Shown: piece after piece, positions 43,357 through 54,349 of the stretch
Position numbering within the stretch: the stretch's first letter is position 1
Layout: the number at the start of each line of letters is the position of its first letter
From: Amia ocellicauda
Lineage: Eukaryota > Chordata > Actinopteri > Amiiformes > Amiidae
DNA: 64,000 nucleotides
Assembly: GCF_036373705.1 (NCBI RefSeq)
Contig: NC_089851.1
Span: 56,882,497 to 56,946,496 of the forward strand
Direction of reading: 5' to 3'
Program-made: the position numbers and the translations under genes
Notes under the pieces: generated by a model
Seen by the model: the letters and a program-made list of their open reading frames with translations, nothing else
Told to the model about the DNA's origin: nothing
Databases searched by the model: none

Positions 43357-43673
43357 CTATTACTGAAACAATGGAGCTATTCTAACTTAATGGGGGGGGG
43401 GTCACAACCCCCCAGGACCTGAAACATTCACACTCTGAACATTCACACTCTCCGGCAAGAACAAAGGCCTGCAGAACTAAGCAGTGTGGGTGGAGGGAGG
43501 GGGGCTAGGGGCGAGAGAAGGACAATAGGATAAGGGAGGTCATTGGGGTCATCGTGGGGGGTTAGGGCGCTATGGGTGTACACTTCCGTCTGTATATGAC
43601 GTAGGTATAATAAATAAGTGACGTAACATGCCATAAAATATCTGGAAACGCCTATGGCGCCCCCAATTCTACT
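43006..43673 (-). repeat. Polinton right terminal inverted repeat
   Basis: 668 bp, reverse complement of 28,825-29,536 with small indels and microsatellite length differences ((GATA)n at about 43,320-43,354; G run at 43,392-43,400). Ends in ATTCTACT. Confidence 0.95.
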
Positions 43674-44608
43674 TACATAATAAACACTTTCTAGTTTACT
43701 TCTCCCGGCTTTGTATTCCTATTTTGCAAAACCGTTTAAAGTCTATCTGAATCAAAAGTCCCATCTTCTGGAAACCTTAACTTTCTGTCACCTATTGTCC
43801 AGTCAAACCACTTGTGCACATCGCGCACCGCTTCACTCCATAGTTATCATACATGTACCTGACGTGTACCTTTAAGTGGCGGGTCGCCCGTCTTACTAGA
43901 GCTGTTCCCACACAGTAACACATTTTCCCATTTTCTATGTATCGTTTTGTACACAACAACCAAGGCGTGCAAGCCCGCAAAATAACAATAAAGCGACAAG
44001 GGAGAGAAAAAAAAATATATAATAATAAATGCTATATAGGAATAATAACAAGCATGTTTTTCAATATGTTTGCATTTATAGAACTTGTATATAACTTAAT
44101 TACTTTTCTTCATTTACCATAAACACTATAAACTTCTATAAACTATAAACACGTTATTTTATATTATCACCGGCGTATCAGATATTGAACAATTAATTAG
44201 CGCTTTTTTTTTTTTTTTTAATAGTAGGTCAAACCTATGTTGCAGTTTACAGACATACTTTAGTCTGCGGGAACCCAAACAGGAAAAAACAGTCCTGTTT
44301 CTTCATAAACAAGAAGACACAGTCAAGTCTATGGTAACCCTAAGAAACCTTTGTTTCTTTACAAGCAAGAAAACATTTCCTGCCTCAAGTATTTGATGTA
44401 AGGCAAGCAACATTGTTTAATTAAAATATAGATCGCGTTACCTGATCGTCAGGGGGCCAGGCGAGCAGACAAGTGAAAACAAAGCAGTAGGGATTTTAAA
44501 AGGCTCCCTTACCTTATTATTCTGCCGGTGCGGCTTTGCTGGTCACCTGTCTGGCAACTCCGGTCCTCTCCGTCAGGGTTAGCGATCCCGATCCTCGTCG
44601 CCAGATAA
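43674..44608 (-). other. Proviral 5' leader region
   Basis: Between the Polinton and the 5' LTR, read leftward from the LTR. Contains the primer-binding site; no gag-like frame is visible. AT-rich from 43,980 to 44,230. Confidence 0.6.
44586..44603 (-). promoter_or_regulatory. Primer-binding site, tRNA-Ser(GCT)-like
   Basis: The minus strand reads TGGCGACGAGGATCGGGA, five bases after the LTR end. The first 13 bases match the complement of the 3' end (CATCCTCGTCG plus CCA) of vertebrate tRNA-Ser(GCT) as I know it; the rest diverges by a small indel. Confidence 0.6.
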
Positions 44609-45037
44609 TGTGGAAGAACAATCATCTTCAAATCAGGTTGGAACGTTAGTTGCAATGCCTTTAATACACGCAGCGTGGAGAGGAACAGTGAATCAAGAAG
44701 ATCCCAAAGTTGCTCTGCCTTCATTTTAACAGTCAGAGCTTTTATACACAAAAATCAAAGAGCTGGTTATAATCAGAAAGTCATTACTATGTTATCTTAA
44801 AAGTTAGCTAATCAGAACATATATCATTATAGGACAGAGTTCATAGATCAACACATGGATTAGGGAGCAGGCACTTAAATCATACTGTTCGACATTGTCT
44901 GCAAGATTCTCATCATAAATAACAAACAGAAATCAAGCTACCTTCTGGCCTGACCTTCTAGCTTGACCATATCTTTCTTAAGTATACAAGAGAGATTAAC
45001 AGGTATTAGAGAAATAATTTCTAACTTTCCTTCCACA
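44609..45037 (-). repeat. 5' LTR of the provirus
   Basis: 429 bp, TG...CA ends; TATAAAAG on the minus strand at 44,739-44,746. Few substitutions from the other LTR apart from a 30-bp length difference. Confidence 0.93.
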
Positions 45038-45041
45038 GTAG

Positions 45042-45738
45042 ATAAAGCAAGCAGGGGAGGGCTGGCCTGAGTGACAGTATAGTAGCCTATAGCCAATGGA
45101 AAGGACGTTACTGTCTGTCATCATCCCTAGAGATATTTTTTTACCCAACCACAGACCATGGCTCTATGAATATCTAGCCAATCCAATTAAATACTTTTAA
45201 TGATGTGCAGAAACCCAGAGAAGGGAGTAGCAGTGAAGAGGAAGACGAGTATGAAGAGCAATGCGTCACCTTATAACACCCCTTCTCATGTGTTAGTGTT
45301 TATACAGATCCCCATCAGCTGCCATGTTATTGCATATGTGATTGATTAATTTGAAGAAGATGCTCCCGCACACTGTCTCTACTAGGAAGTGTTATAATTC
45401 AATAGACTGCAATGTTTTGATCAAAGATCTTATAACACTTGCAAGTAGAAACTGTGTGGGAGCATGTTTTTTCTATCCAGATCCTTTTCCCTCATACACA
45501 CCTGTCTAGTCTATACAGGTGTGCAATTAGCTTTTGTTATGGTGATTGATTAATTACCCGAATAAATGCCACGTTTTAACATGTTCACCACACATTTACG
45601 CACCCTCATGTATTTCTGGTGATGTTTGCCTTTGGCTGGTAAAAATACCAAGTGGCTGGTAAGTTTTTTCCTTCTACCAGACACCGTGGCTAGTGGCCAA
45701 AAAAAGGTTTATTTTATCCCCTAATCAGTCCTGTGTTC
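45042..45738. other. Non-coding host stretch
   Basis: No gene seen. TGGCTGGTAAAAATACCAAG and related CTGGTA motifs near 45,640-45,690 may be part of an old interspersed repeat. Confidence 0.5.
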
Positions 45739-45929
45739 CAATGGCACGTTGTGTTTGCTAATCAAGTTTATCATTTTAAAAGGCTAACTGATCATTAGAA
45801 AACCCTTTTGCAATTGTTAACACGGCTGAAAACTGTTGTGCTGATTAAATAAGCAATTAAACTGGCCTTCTTTAGACTAGTTGAGTATCTGGAGCATAAG
45901 CAATTGTGGGTTCAATTACAGGCTCAAAA

Positions 45930-47396
45930 TGGCCAGAAACAGAGAACTTTCTTCTGAAACTCGTCAGTCTATTCTTGTTCTGAGAAATGAAGGCTATTCC
46001 ATCAGAGAAATTGCCAAGATACTGAAGTACAACTTCGTACAATGCTGTGTACTACTCCCTTCACAGAACAGTGCAAACTGGCTCTAACCAGAATAGAAAG
46101 AGGAGTGGGAGGCCCTGGTGCACAACTGAGCAATAGGACAAATACATTAGAGTGTCTAGTTTGCTAAATGGACGCCTCACAGTTCCCCAACTGGCAGCTT
46201 CATTAAATAGTACCCGCAAAACACCAGTCTCACCGTCAACAGTGAAGAGGTGACTCTGGTGTGCTGGTCTTAGACTGGAGAATAAAAATAAAAATTTAAG
46301 AACACAGACACTGGACAGAGGCAGATTGGAAAAAAGTGTTATTGGCAGATGAATCTAAGTTTGAGGTGTTCGGATCACAAAGAAGAACACTCGTGAGATG
46401 CAGAGCAAATGAAAAGATGCTGGAGGAGTGCTTGATGCCATCTGTCAAGCATGGTGGAGGCAATGTGATGCTCTGGGGGTGCTTTGGTGGTGGTAAAGTG
46501 GGAGATTTTCACAGGGTAAAGTAGGGATGCACCGATAAGAAAATTATTGGCCGATACCGATAGCCGATGTTCATATAACATAATCGGCCGATGCCGATAC
46601 CGATGTTATGACGTTTCTGTAACTTTCTACCCTGTCATAAATTAAATAAAAATGTTGTTTCTGATAAGGCTTCTAATTTCAGCTCATTTTAATTATACAA
46701 GTTATTCTTCCATATATTTGAATAAGAAAAGACTTATACCCCATTCAGACATAGGATAAAAGGCCACCAATTTGACATATGGTGTATTTTTTAGAAATGA
46801 AAGGTACGCAAAGGGAGACCCGTCTTCAAAGCCGATACATTTCTTTCCTGCATCAGAGGTAGTCTATTTTACCTCGGATTTGTATGAATGGGGTACAAGC
46901 ATTGGTGGTACAAGTAATCGCCATTTTGAAGTAGTCTGCCGATACCGATTATTACATTTTTGGCCTGTAACCTGTCAATACCGATTGCTGGCCGATTAAT
47001 TGGTGCATCCCTAGGGTAAAGGTATCTTGAAGAAGGAAGGCCATCACTCTATTTTGCAACGCAATGCCATACCCTGTTCCAGTTTCCTCCTGCAACAGGA
47101 CAATGACCCAAAAGTACAGCTCCAAACTATGCAAGAACTATTTAGGGAAGAAGCAGTCAGCTGGTATTCTGTCTATAATGGAGTGGCCAGCACAGTCACT
47201 GGATCGCAACCCTACTGAGCGGTTGTGGGAGCAGCTTGACCGTATGGTACGTCAATCCAACTTGTGGGAGGTGCTTCAGGAAGCATGGGGTGCAATCTCT
47301 TCAGATTACCTCAACAAATTGACAAGTAGAATGACAAAGGTCTGCAAGGCTGTAATTGCTGCAAATGGAGGATTATTTGATGAAAGCAAAGTCTGA
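45930..47396 (+). pseudogene. Tc1-like transposase, fragmented
   Basis: The N-terminal helix-turn-helix region reads MARNRELSSETRQSILVLRN, with EGYSIREIAKILKY after it (45,930-46,030). The first catalytic aspartate region is LLADESKFEVFGSQRR (46,336 onward), then KHGGGNVMLWGCFGGG. After the hAT insertion come NAIPCSSFLLQQDNDPK (second aspartate) and, in a different frame, MEWPAQSLDRNPTERLW, where the catalytic glutamate region (usually NPIE) now reads NPTE. Multiple frameshifts; inactive. Confidence 0.88.
46522..47013. mobile_element. Non-autonomous hAT element (MITE-like), 492 bp
   Basis: Ends TAGGGATGCACC and its inverse GGTGCATCCCTA. Flanked by a perfect 8-bp duplication GGGTAAAG at 46,514-46,521 and 47,014-47,021, the size made by hAT transposases. 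The subterminal parts are full of GGCCGATACCGAT-like motifs in both orientations. No coding capacity. Confidence 0.93.
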
Positions 47397-47529
47397 AGGA
47401 CACAATTATTGTCAATGACTATATTTCCTATTCATTTTGCTATATTTCCTATTCAAACTCATTTCATGTATGTTTTCATGGAAAACAATGACATTTCTAA
47501 GTGACCCCAAACTTTTGAATGGTCGTGTA

Positions 47530-48360
47530 CATTCACAGTGGTACCATGGTAATGACATAGGCCCCTTCCCCATTGGGCAGAATCCTCGATTTGAAAGATA
47601 AGTGGGGTTTGAAGATCAAGCACGCAAGAAGTATACAGAGAAAACCCCTTACATGGTCAAATAAAATAATGTTCTCATTTGTATCAATTATTAAGCAGGT
47701 CAAGAAAAAAAATACATAATAGTTATACATCAATTTCAAGGACGAAAACTGTAGATTACAACAAATCTATGACCTTGTAAAGCACATATAGGGACATCAA
47801 TACATGCATCATGAAAGCCTGATTCTAGAGATGATTAAATTGAGAAACAAGCACTAGAACATCATTGCTGAACGATTTTAAATGCAATAGAATCTAAGGA
47901 ATGCTGAATGCCACCAAGAAGGCAGGTCCTTGCATCCAAATATTCCACCTAAATACTGGGTGAATATCCATAGAAGCATAATGTTAATGTAGAATATTGT
48001 ATTTCCCCTAGGCTACAAAGAAATACAAAGTCCCACACTGCTTCGAGAGAAAAAACAAGAGAAACAGAGAACATATTTTACAGTCTGTTACCACTCAAAC
48101 CCGGGGGCTTAGCTGTTGTAGTGCTATGCATTAACAGTGTATTTTCTCTGTCTATGGTAGAATATTGAGTACATCTCATATGTATTTGTCAGTATATAAG
48201 ATGGTCAAAATATTGAGGCTCCTGAAAATCGAATTTAAATCCTTTTAAGTAGAAATATTACTTAAACCATTAATTTATGGCTCTAGATAACACGGCAAAT
48301 GCCGACTTTTCGGCATCACATGTAGTTGTCCGGCAGATGAAAATATCAACGGCCAATATG
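47530..48360. other. Non-coding stretch, no gene seen
   Basis: AT-rich; nothing recognised. Confidence 0.6.
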
Positions 48361-48361
48361 T

Positions 48362-48402
48362 CCGGAGGGAGGGAGGGATGGATGGATGGATGGATGGATA
48401 GA
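48362..48402. repeat. (GGAT)n microsatellite, LINE 3' tail
   Basis: GGAG/GGAT repeats at the 3' end of the LINE. Confidence 0.85.
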
Positions 48403-48916
48403 TGGGTTTTAAAGTGAACTTTATTCCATAAAATACAGGATACAAATACACAGTATACTCCTGTCCACCAAACCACAAAACCTGCAAGCTCCCCAACCCA
48501 CAAAAGACAGATAGAAAGATACAAAAACTAACACAAACGGACAAGAAACTGACAGACAGAAAACAACAGATTGGTACCGACAAACAAGGATAGTTACAAA
48601 TAGATAGAAACAAAAAGGTTCTAAAGGAAACACACAAGAAATTATGAAAAACATTGAAACCCAATAACAGTAAATAACATACTCCCCCCTATGCTATAGA
48701 CAATTCAACAAAAGAAACAAAACTAACAAGCAGTTCATTCCATGTCAAATTTGGCACTCATTTGGTTGTTGCATAAAAATGAAAAACAACATGCCAGGAA
48801 TCCAGGAAATAAATAAATAAATAAATAACAGTATACTCCCGAATCACCATTCACAAAACCTAGCAAAAAAAAAAACCAAACCCTCCCATCCCCCACTCCC
48901 CCCACATTCCTCCAAC

Positions 48917-51900
48917 TTACAAAGTCATCTGCAGGACACCGTTCACAACCTCACACAACACTCCCCCCACCCCCCACACCAACAGGAACATGTCCAGTCG
49001 GTGGACCAGATTATAATAGGTGAACTCCAGTCTCACCCTGGATGTCACCTGCACTCTAAACAGCAGCCCTGCATCCCCAGTGAGAACCCCTCTCTCCCTA
49101 TTCTTCCTACTTTTGAGGATGGCCAGCTTGGCCTGGCCCAAAAGGAAGTTCGCCAGTTGTACTGTGCGAGTCCTGTTCTTGCAATGCTGTACCCTGAAAA
49201 TAAACACTGTCAGAGAACAGGACACCCAGCCCAGCAAACTACCCCTTCAGGACGACAAACAGAGGCCGCAGCCAAGAGCAATGTAAAAAGCAGTTGAACA
49301 CTGTTTCCCTATGCTGGCAGTATACACACAGGTCAGACACGCCTGGCAAAATGACACATAAAAAAGCGTTAGTAACAACAATGCTGTGCAGAACTCTCCA
49401 CTGCAGGTCCCCCACTCTCTTCTGCATCGGTGGTCTATAGAGACCACACCAAGCAGGAGTGATAGAAGGCACTACACCTAACTGTGCACGCCAGTGAGTG
49501 TCAGGCAGGTCCCGAAGGTCAGGGTAGTGCCGAATTTTGATGCATAAAAAATAAAGTGCTTTTTTGTCTAATCCCTGAAATTGGATGTCATAGTTTTCCT
49601 TAAACTGCAGCAGCTTCCATGGTGTATCCAGACACTGCACCACTGCTGGTGTGATCAGAAAAGACACCACTGGGGGCTCAGGCTGCAGGTCCACTGCCCC
49701 AAGAAAAAATCCCTCAGCAGCAACAAAGCCTCTCTGGAAAAAGCTGAGTGCAGCTGTTCTAAAAACACACCAATAACTCGTTGAGACCACACCCCTAACA
49801 CAGCAGCTAGGACATCAGGGGTCTTCCACCTGCGCTGGTCCATATCAATAAAGTGAGCGACTTTAAAACACCCCTTAGCCACCAACAGAGAAGTAAAACT
49901 CTCGGACTTTAAAAGTGAACACTTCAGGGACCGATTACAAACCAGGGGCTGTTCCAAAAGACCCCTCAACCCCAAAGACCCAAAATCAGAGCGTACCTGA
50001 AACATCTGTAATGCAGTAACAAGTCGCTGGTAAAACACAGGTAAAACCGAGAGATTAAGCTTTTCAGTCTCCAATAAAAACAGTTGCCTATCGCAGTGCA
50101 AACCCCCTACTCTGTGCAAAAACGCAAATGCCAGATCCCTCCAAGGGTGAGGCTCAGAGCAAAAAAGTAGCCTCTGGAGAGACTGGAGTCTGAAAGCCAC
50201 CACCTTACTACAGACATCCATCAACCCTTGCCCCCCTTCCTGCACAGGCAAAAACAGCACACTCTGCTTGATCCAGTGCATGCCATCCCAAAAAAACTGC
50301 AGCAAAATCTTCTGAATGGCCTTCAGAAGTAAACCTGGGGGATCCACACACCGAAGTCTGTGCCGAAGATGTGACCAAATTATTAATTACCAGCACTCTA
50401 CCCTTAAGGACAATTTAGTCACCAGCCAGCGCCAGCTCTGCAGCCTGCCCTGTACACGTTCCAGCACCCCATCCCAATTTTCTGTAGCCCCTCCGCCCTC
50501 CCCCAGCCACACCCCTAAAAAACTGAAAGCCCGCCTGTTTCACTGCAGCCCTGCCGGTAAAGCTGGGGGGCTTCCACCTCCCCAGTCCCCCATCAGAAAG
50601 GCATTGCACTTAAGCCAGTTAATTTTGGCAGAGGTCACTCTCTCAAAACACTCCTGGCAGTCACCTAGCACCCTGACATCAGCATCATTAGTGATAAGCA
50701 CCGAGATGTCATCAGCATAGGCCACCACTCTCACAGGATTCATGGGCACATCAGGAATAGAGAGGCCAGTCAGTAAGAGCGGAGTCTGTGAATGAGGGGC
50801 TCTACAGACATTGAGTACAGCATTCCAGACAGGGGACAGCCTTGACGGATTCCCCTCTGGATCGGAAAGTGAGAGCTAAGCACACCACACACTGAAAACA
50901 TTACGATAGAGGACTTCAATTTTCCCCACAAACCTGGGACCAAAGCCAAAAGCCCTAAAAACACTAAAAAGGTAGGAATGATCTACTCTATCAAAGGCCT
51001 TCTCCTGATCTAAGGATATAAGACCAGCATTAAAACCGAAGAGACTGGAAGCGGCCAATATATCCCATACTAAAAAAATGCTATAAAAAATGGACCTATC
51101 GGGCACACAGTACATCTGATCCGGCTGCACCACAGAAACCAGCATTGTACGCAAGCGATTGGCCAAGGCTTTGGACAGAATCTTAGTCTGAGCATAGGAG
51201 ACTGATTGGGCGCCAGTTTTTGATGTCAGAGAGCTCCCCTTTCTTGGGGAGTAAAGTCAGCACCGCACGCCGACAGCTCAGAGGCAGTTCACAGTCCTGC
51301 ACACACTCAGAAAAGACAGCACACAGATCTCCTCCTATCTGTGGCCATACAGTGCGATAAAACTCCACTGGTAGGCCGTCAATGCCTGGTGATTTCCCAG
51401 TGTGCAGTCCACTGAGGGCCTCGGAAAGTTCCAGCAGTGTCAGCTCCCCCTCAAGCTTCTGCCTCTCCACCTCAGGAACTACAGGCAGGTCCATGAGAAA
51501 ACGGCGAGCCTCCACCGACTTGTCCACAGCCTCAGCTGTGAACAGCTCTTTCTAGAACTGGACCGCCAGCCCACGAATCTCCCCAGGCTCCTGCAGCAGC
51601 TGGCCAGTTGCAGTCTGTAAACAGTGCATCATCTTACGCTGTGCCGTCTTCTTCTCCAAGGCAAAGAAATACTGCGTAGGTGCATCCATCTGCGACAAAC
51701 TCAGAAACCGGGAGTGAACCAGCGCCCCCTGTACCTGCGTGCCCAACAGATCCGCTAACCCTTGCTTCTTCAAAGTCAGGTCTTCAAACAGCCTAGTGCT
51801 GAAATCAGACTCCAAGGCTCTGTGGAGCTCGGAAATATCAGCCTCCAGTTCTCTCATCGCTGTGCTTATCCTTCGTGTAATATTTTCAGTGTACTGCTGA

Positions 51901-52100
51901 CAGAGCAGTTTTATCTGAATTTTGCCCATGTCCCACCACTCCCTCAGGGAAGGAAAGGTATGTTTTTGCCTCTGCCACCTTTCCCAAAAAAAGGCAAAGC
52001 ATTTCAAAAGCTTAGTATCATGTAACAACTGAATGTTTAGATGCCAATGAGAGGACTGAGCCCGTGCAGAAGGAAAAACCACTTCTATTGCCACTAAACT
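48917..52100 (-). pseudogene. LINE ORF2: reverse transcriptase, endonuclease missing
   Basis: A short GFSDHSLVAIEVV-like tail is all that remains of the endonuclease, with only its latter part in frame at 52,094. A linker region follows (51,552-52,094), then RT motifs: SPGIDGLPVEFYRTVWP near 51,370, ISLLCSD near 51,190, SLDQEKAFDRVDHSYLFSVF near 51,000, RGIRQGCPLSGMLYSMSVEP near 50,850 and YADDISVL near 50,720. The C-terminal part has LQWRVLHSIVVTNAFL and the cysteine-histidine cluster CVYCQHRETVFNCFLHC near 49,310. Several frameshifts separate the pieces. Not able to move by itself. Confidence 0.88.
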
Positions 52101-52317
52101 ATGATCAGAAAACCCAGTAGGAGAGATTTTCGGTTAAATGAAGCACTGAGGGAGGAAATGAAAACAAAGTGGAAACACAGACTATGACAAACCACAACAC
52201 AGCGCCAGGGGAAAACAAACGAATGAGCTCATACATTGGTGCCTGTTTTAAGGGACATACGGACTTTAGCCATCCGGTTTTTCAGGCGATCACACTTTTT
52301 TTTCCATTCCCAGCCCT

Positions 52318-53687
52318 TTAGACTCCCGCAGCACCAACGCCGCTGAACTTAAAAAGTTTAAAATCGGGAAAGTGATCAACAATGCTGATCCCACGTCTCC
52401 CCTTAACCGACTCCAAAAACTCCCTTATACTCTGTGTGCTGTAGCCCCCTTTGAGCAGCGGACTGGCAGACAGACAGATCAGAGTCACTCCCCTCCTCAT
52501 CGCTCTCGCCGGCCCCGCTGCCCTCCGCAGTCCCGGCCTCAGCCAGCAACTCCCACCTGCTCGCAGTGCAGACACCGCGCTCCACGTCCTGCTTTTCTGC
52601 GACAAAACTGCGTTTCGCATCACTGTCAATGGGTCTACCCTTCTTCTCACGTTTCCGTTTAGGAAGTTTAAACTCCCCTTTCTCAGCCGTCACCTCCCCC
52701 TCCATTGCCACCTCTGCTGGCCGAATCTCAAGCGCCGGATCTGCCATAGACCCCTCACGAGCAGCGTCGTGGGAAAAACCTGCCTCCTGCAGAGCAATCT
52801 CACTCTCAGGCATCACAGTAGCAACCACAGCCAGAGCCACAGTCTCCCCACTCTCATGTCCCACACACCCCAGTACAGCATGTACTACCTGTACCGGCAC
52901 CCCGTTCCCACAAAGCACCCCAACACCACAAATCCCAACCTTCGCACCGACACCCGACGGTCCAGCCCGCTCCCCGTCCTGCACACCCGCCGGTCCGGCC
53001 CGCTGCCCGTCCTGCACACCCGCCGGTCCGGCCCGCTGCCCGTCCCCGGTCCCTGACCCAGACTCTACGTGCCCTCCTCCACCGCAGCACTGCCACCCCC
53101 TTCTTCCCTCGATCTCCTGCAGTTCTTCGCAATATGACCTTCATGGCCGCAGACAAAACACTTCATGAGATCAGACGTAGCGAACACAACATGGTCACAG
53201 ACATCCAATCGAAAACGAAAGGCAACATTCAACTCCCCGTAGGTATCAGGAAACAACATATACAGCGGCCTACGAAAAGATACACCATGTTTCAGCTCGG
53301 GACTTTTACAACCAGCGGTATCATAGTGATATCCGACATAATCTGCCCGTGTCGGCTCAGCTCCGTGATCAAAACGACATTGGAAATATATGGCGGCACA
53401 TTGGAAATAGTAACTCTCCGAGCTGGGACTGCAAACGGCAAGACAGACACCAGGACTGCATCGACAACTAAACCCTCCAGAACCACTCTCCGCACTAACG
53501 CTTCATTAGCAAGAAAAACAACAGATTTATTCATCCGAGATGCGGATTTAATATTCCCACACCCCACCACTTTCCCCAATTCAATGACGCATCTTTCTAC
53601 TGGGACGATCGCATCCACAATAAGTTTAATGCCGTGACGGCGAGTCAGGTTACTAAACCCCAGTCTCCCCAACTCGGGTGTAGCCAT
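52318..53687 (-). pseudogene. LINE ORF1: RNA-binding protein with zinc knuckle, frameshifted
   Basis: From ATG at 53,687 (MATPELGRLGFSNLTRRHGI) to about 53,292 it contains RVTISNVPPYISNVVLITEL, an RNA-recognition-like region. A second frame, 53,065-53,259, has ELNVAFRFRLDVCDHVVFAT and the CCHC knuckle CFVCGHEGHIAKNC. A third, 52,403-53,017, is low-complexity with GPAGVQDG repeats. The C-terminal YSTQSIREFLESVKGRRG and VDHFPDFKLF are in the frame ending at 52,318. At least three frame changes. The domain order fits ORF1 of Tx1-clade elements. Confidence 0.85.
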
Positions 53688-53814
53688 GGCGATCGCTGAC
53701 AAAAGTCTGCTTCCCTGCACAAACCCAAACAGTAATACACTTTTGTACCACCCAAACCAACACAAAGAAAGAAAAGGCAAGAAGGAGAGAAGAAAAAACG
53801 GGGAAAAACCCCAC

Positions 53815-53845
53815 TCACTCACTCACTCACTCACTCACTCACTCA
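53815..53845. repeat. (ACTC)n microsatellite
   Basis: About eight tetramers upstream of the LINE ORF1. Confidence 0.9.
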
Positions 53846-54055
53846 AGCTCTGCGCACTCCTCCACACTCCCGCCACACATGCACACTCCCGACAGACACC
53901 ACGGTAGACAGACAGCAACAGACGATAGTCGATAGATAGATAGATTAATAGCATATTAAATAGCCTAATATTGTGTGACCTATAAGACATGGCGCCAAGA
54001 CAACAGCAAGCCTACGCTCGCTGTCACAGTAAGACATCACTGAGAGTTTGGTCAT

Positions 54056-54340
54056 GTGACTGAGCGAGATGCAGTGCCGATGAGGACAGCACTGCGTGGG
54101 TACAGCAGGTTGAAATACCACACGGCCTGTGAAACGGTCATCGGGGAATTCGGGGAAATGTATCCTGTCCTGGCAATGCTGGGAAAGATTGCCTGCACAA
54201 TTCCTGCGTCCAGTGTGCCTGCAGAGCGTGACAAGGTGACAAGGTTGATGAGAATTGCAAGTTGTGACAAGGGGTTGCATGGCTTCAACTTTGCACAAGC
54301 AGCGGAGCACTTCTATTCAATGAAGTCGCGCCGCAAATAA
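54056..54340 (+). pseudogene. hAT-like transposase C-terminal remnant
   Basis: 94-aa frame with EMYPVLAMLGKIACTIPASS followed by VPAERD. This is the pattern of the C-terminal dimerisation region of hAT transposases and hAT-derived zinc-finger proteins. It ends FNFAQAAEHFYSMKSRRK. No catalytic core, inverted repeats or duplication are seen. Could instead be a fragment of a host gene derived from hAT. Confidence 0.45.
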
Positions 54341-54349
54341 ACGGGAATT

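Larger units (their letters stand above)
28825..43673. mobile_element. Polinton/Maverick (adintovirus-like) element, 14.85 kb, decayed
   Basis: Terminal inverted repeats of about 0.7 kb start AGTAGAAT at both ends. Direct flanks CACATC and TACATA agree at 4 of 6 bases, fitting an eroded 6-bp duplication. Genes typical of the group are present: integrase, penton, pX-like protein, major capsid protein, adenain-like protease, packaging ATPase and protein-primed polymerase B. Two converging gene blocks meet near 35,150-35,470. Frameshifts or nonsense changes are found in integrase, capsid, protease and polymerase, so the copy is dead. Confidence 0.95.
23917..45037 (-). mobile_element. Endogenous retrovirus, minus orientation, split by a Polinton
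   Basis: LTRs at both ends start TGTGGAAG and end CCTTCCACA, and the whole is flanked by GTAG (23,913-23,916 and 45,038-45,041). The primer-binding site is beside the right LTR and the polypurine tract beside the left LTR, so the provirus reads right to left. Recognisable coding remnants are integrase (25,158-26,343) and envelope (24,389-25,318). No gag, protease or reverse transcriptase is visible. A 14.85-kb Polinton occupies 28,825-43,673, leaving about 5.4 kb of retroviral interior. That is shorter than a complete simple retrovirus, so deletion is likely. Confidence 0.85.
45740..47529 (+). mobile_element. Old Tc1-like element, interrupted
   Basis: The right end CAAACTTTTGAATGGTCGTG is typical of a fish Tc1 inverted repeat; the matching left end is not found and may be lost. 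Transposase pieces lie at 45,930-47,396, broken by indels and by a 492-bp hAT insertion at 46,522-47,013. Confidence 0.85.
48361..53700 (-). mobile_element. Tx1-type LINE (L1 superfamily), internally deleted
   Basis: Read right to left: ORF1 with a CCHC zinc knuckle (about 53,690-52,318), then ORF2 with reverse transcriptase and a C-terminal zinc region (about 52,100-48,917), and a 3' region ending in a (TCCA)n tail at about 48,362-48,402. The endonuclease domain at the start of ORF2 is almost entirely missing. Confidence 0.85.

Noticed and set aside
45600-45720. Possible left inverted repeat of the old Tc1-like element
   Set aside because: No sequence matching the right end was found; the CTGGTA motifs belong to something else.
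48275-48664. Minus-strand 129-aa cysteine- and phenylalanine-rich frame
   Set aside because: Lies in the LINE 3' region and microsatellite; no domain.
52451-53168. Long plus-strand frames (about 200 aa) rich in proline, serine and threonine
   Set aside because: Antisense to the GC-rich low-complexity part of LINE ORF1.
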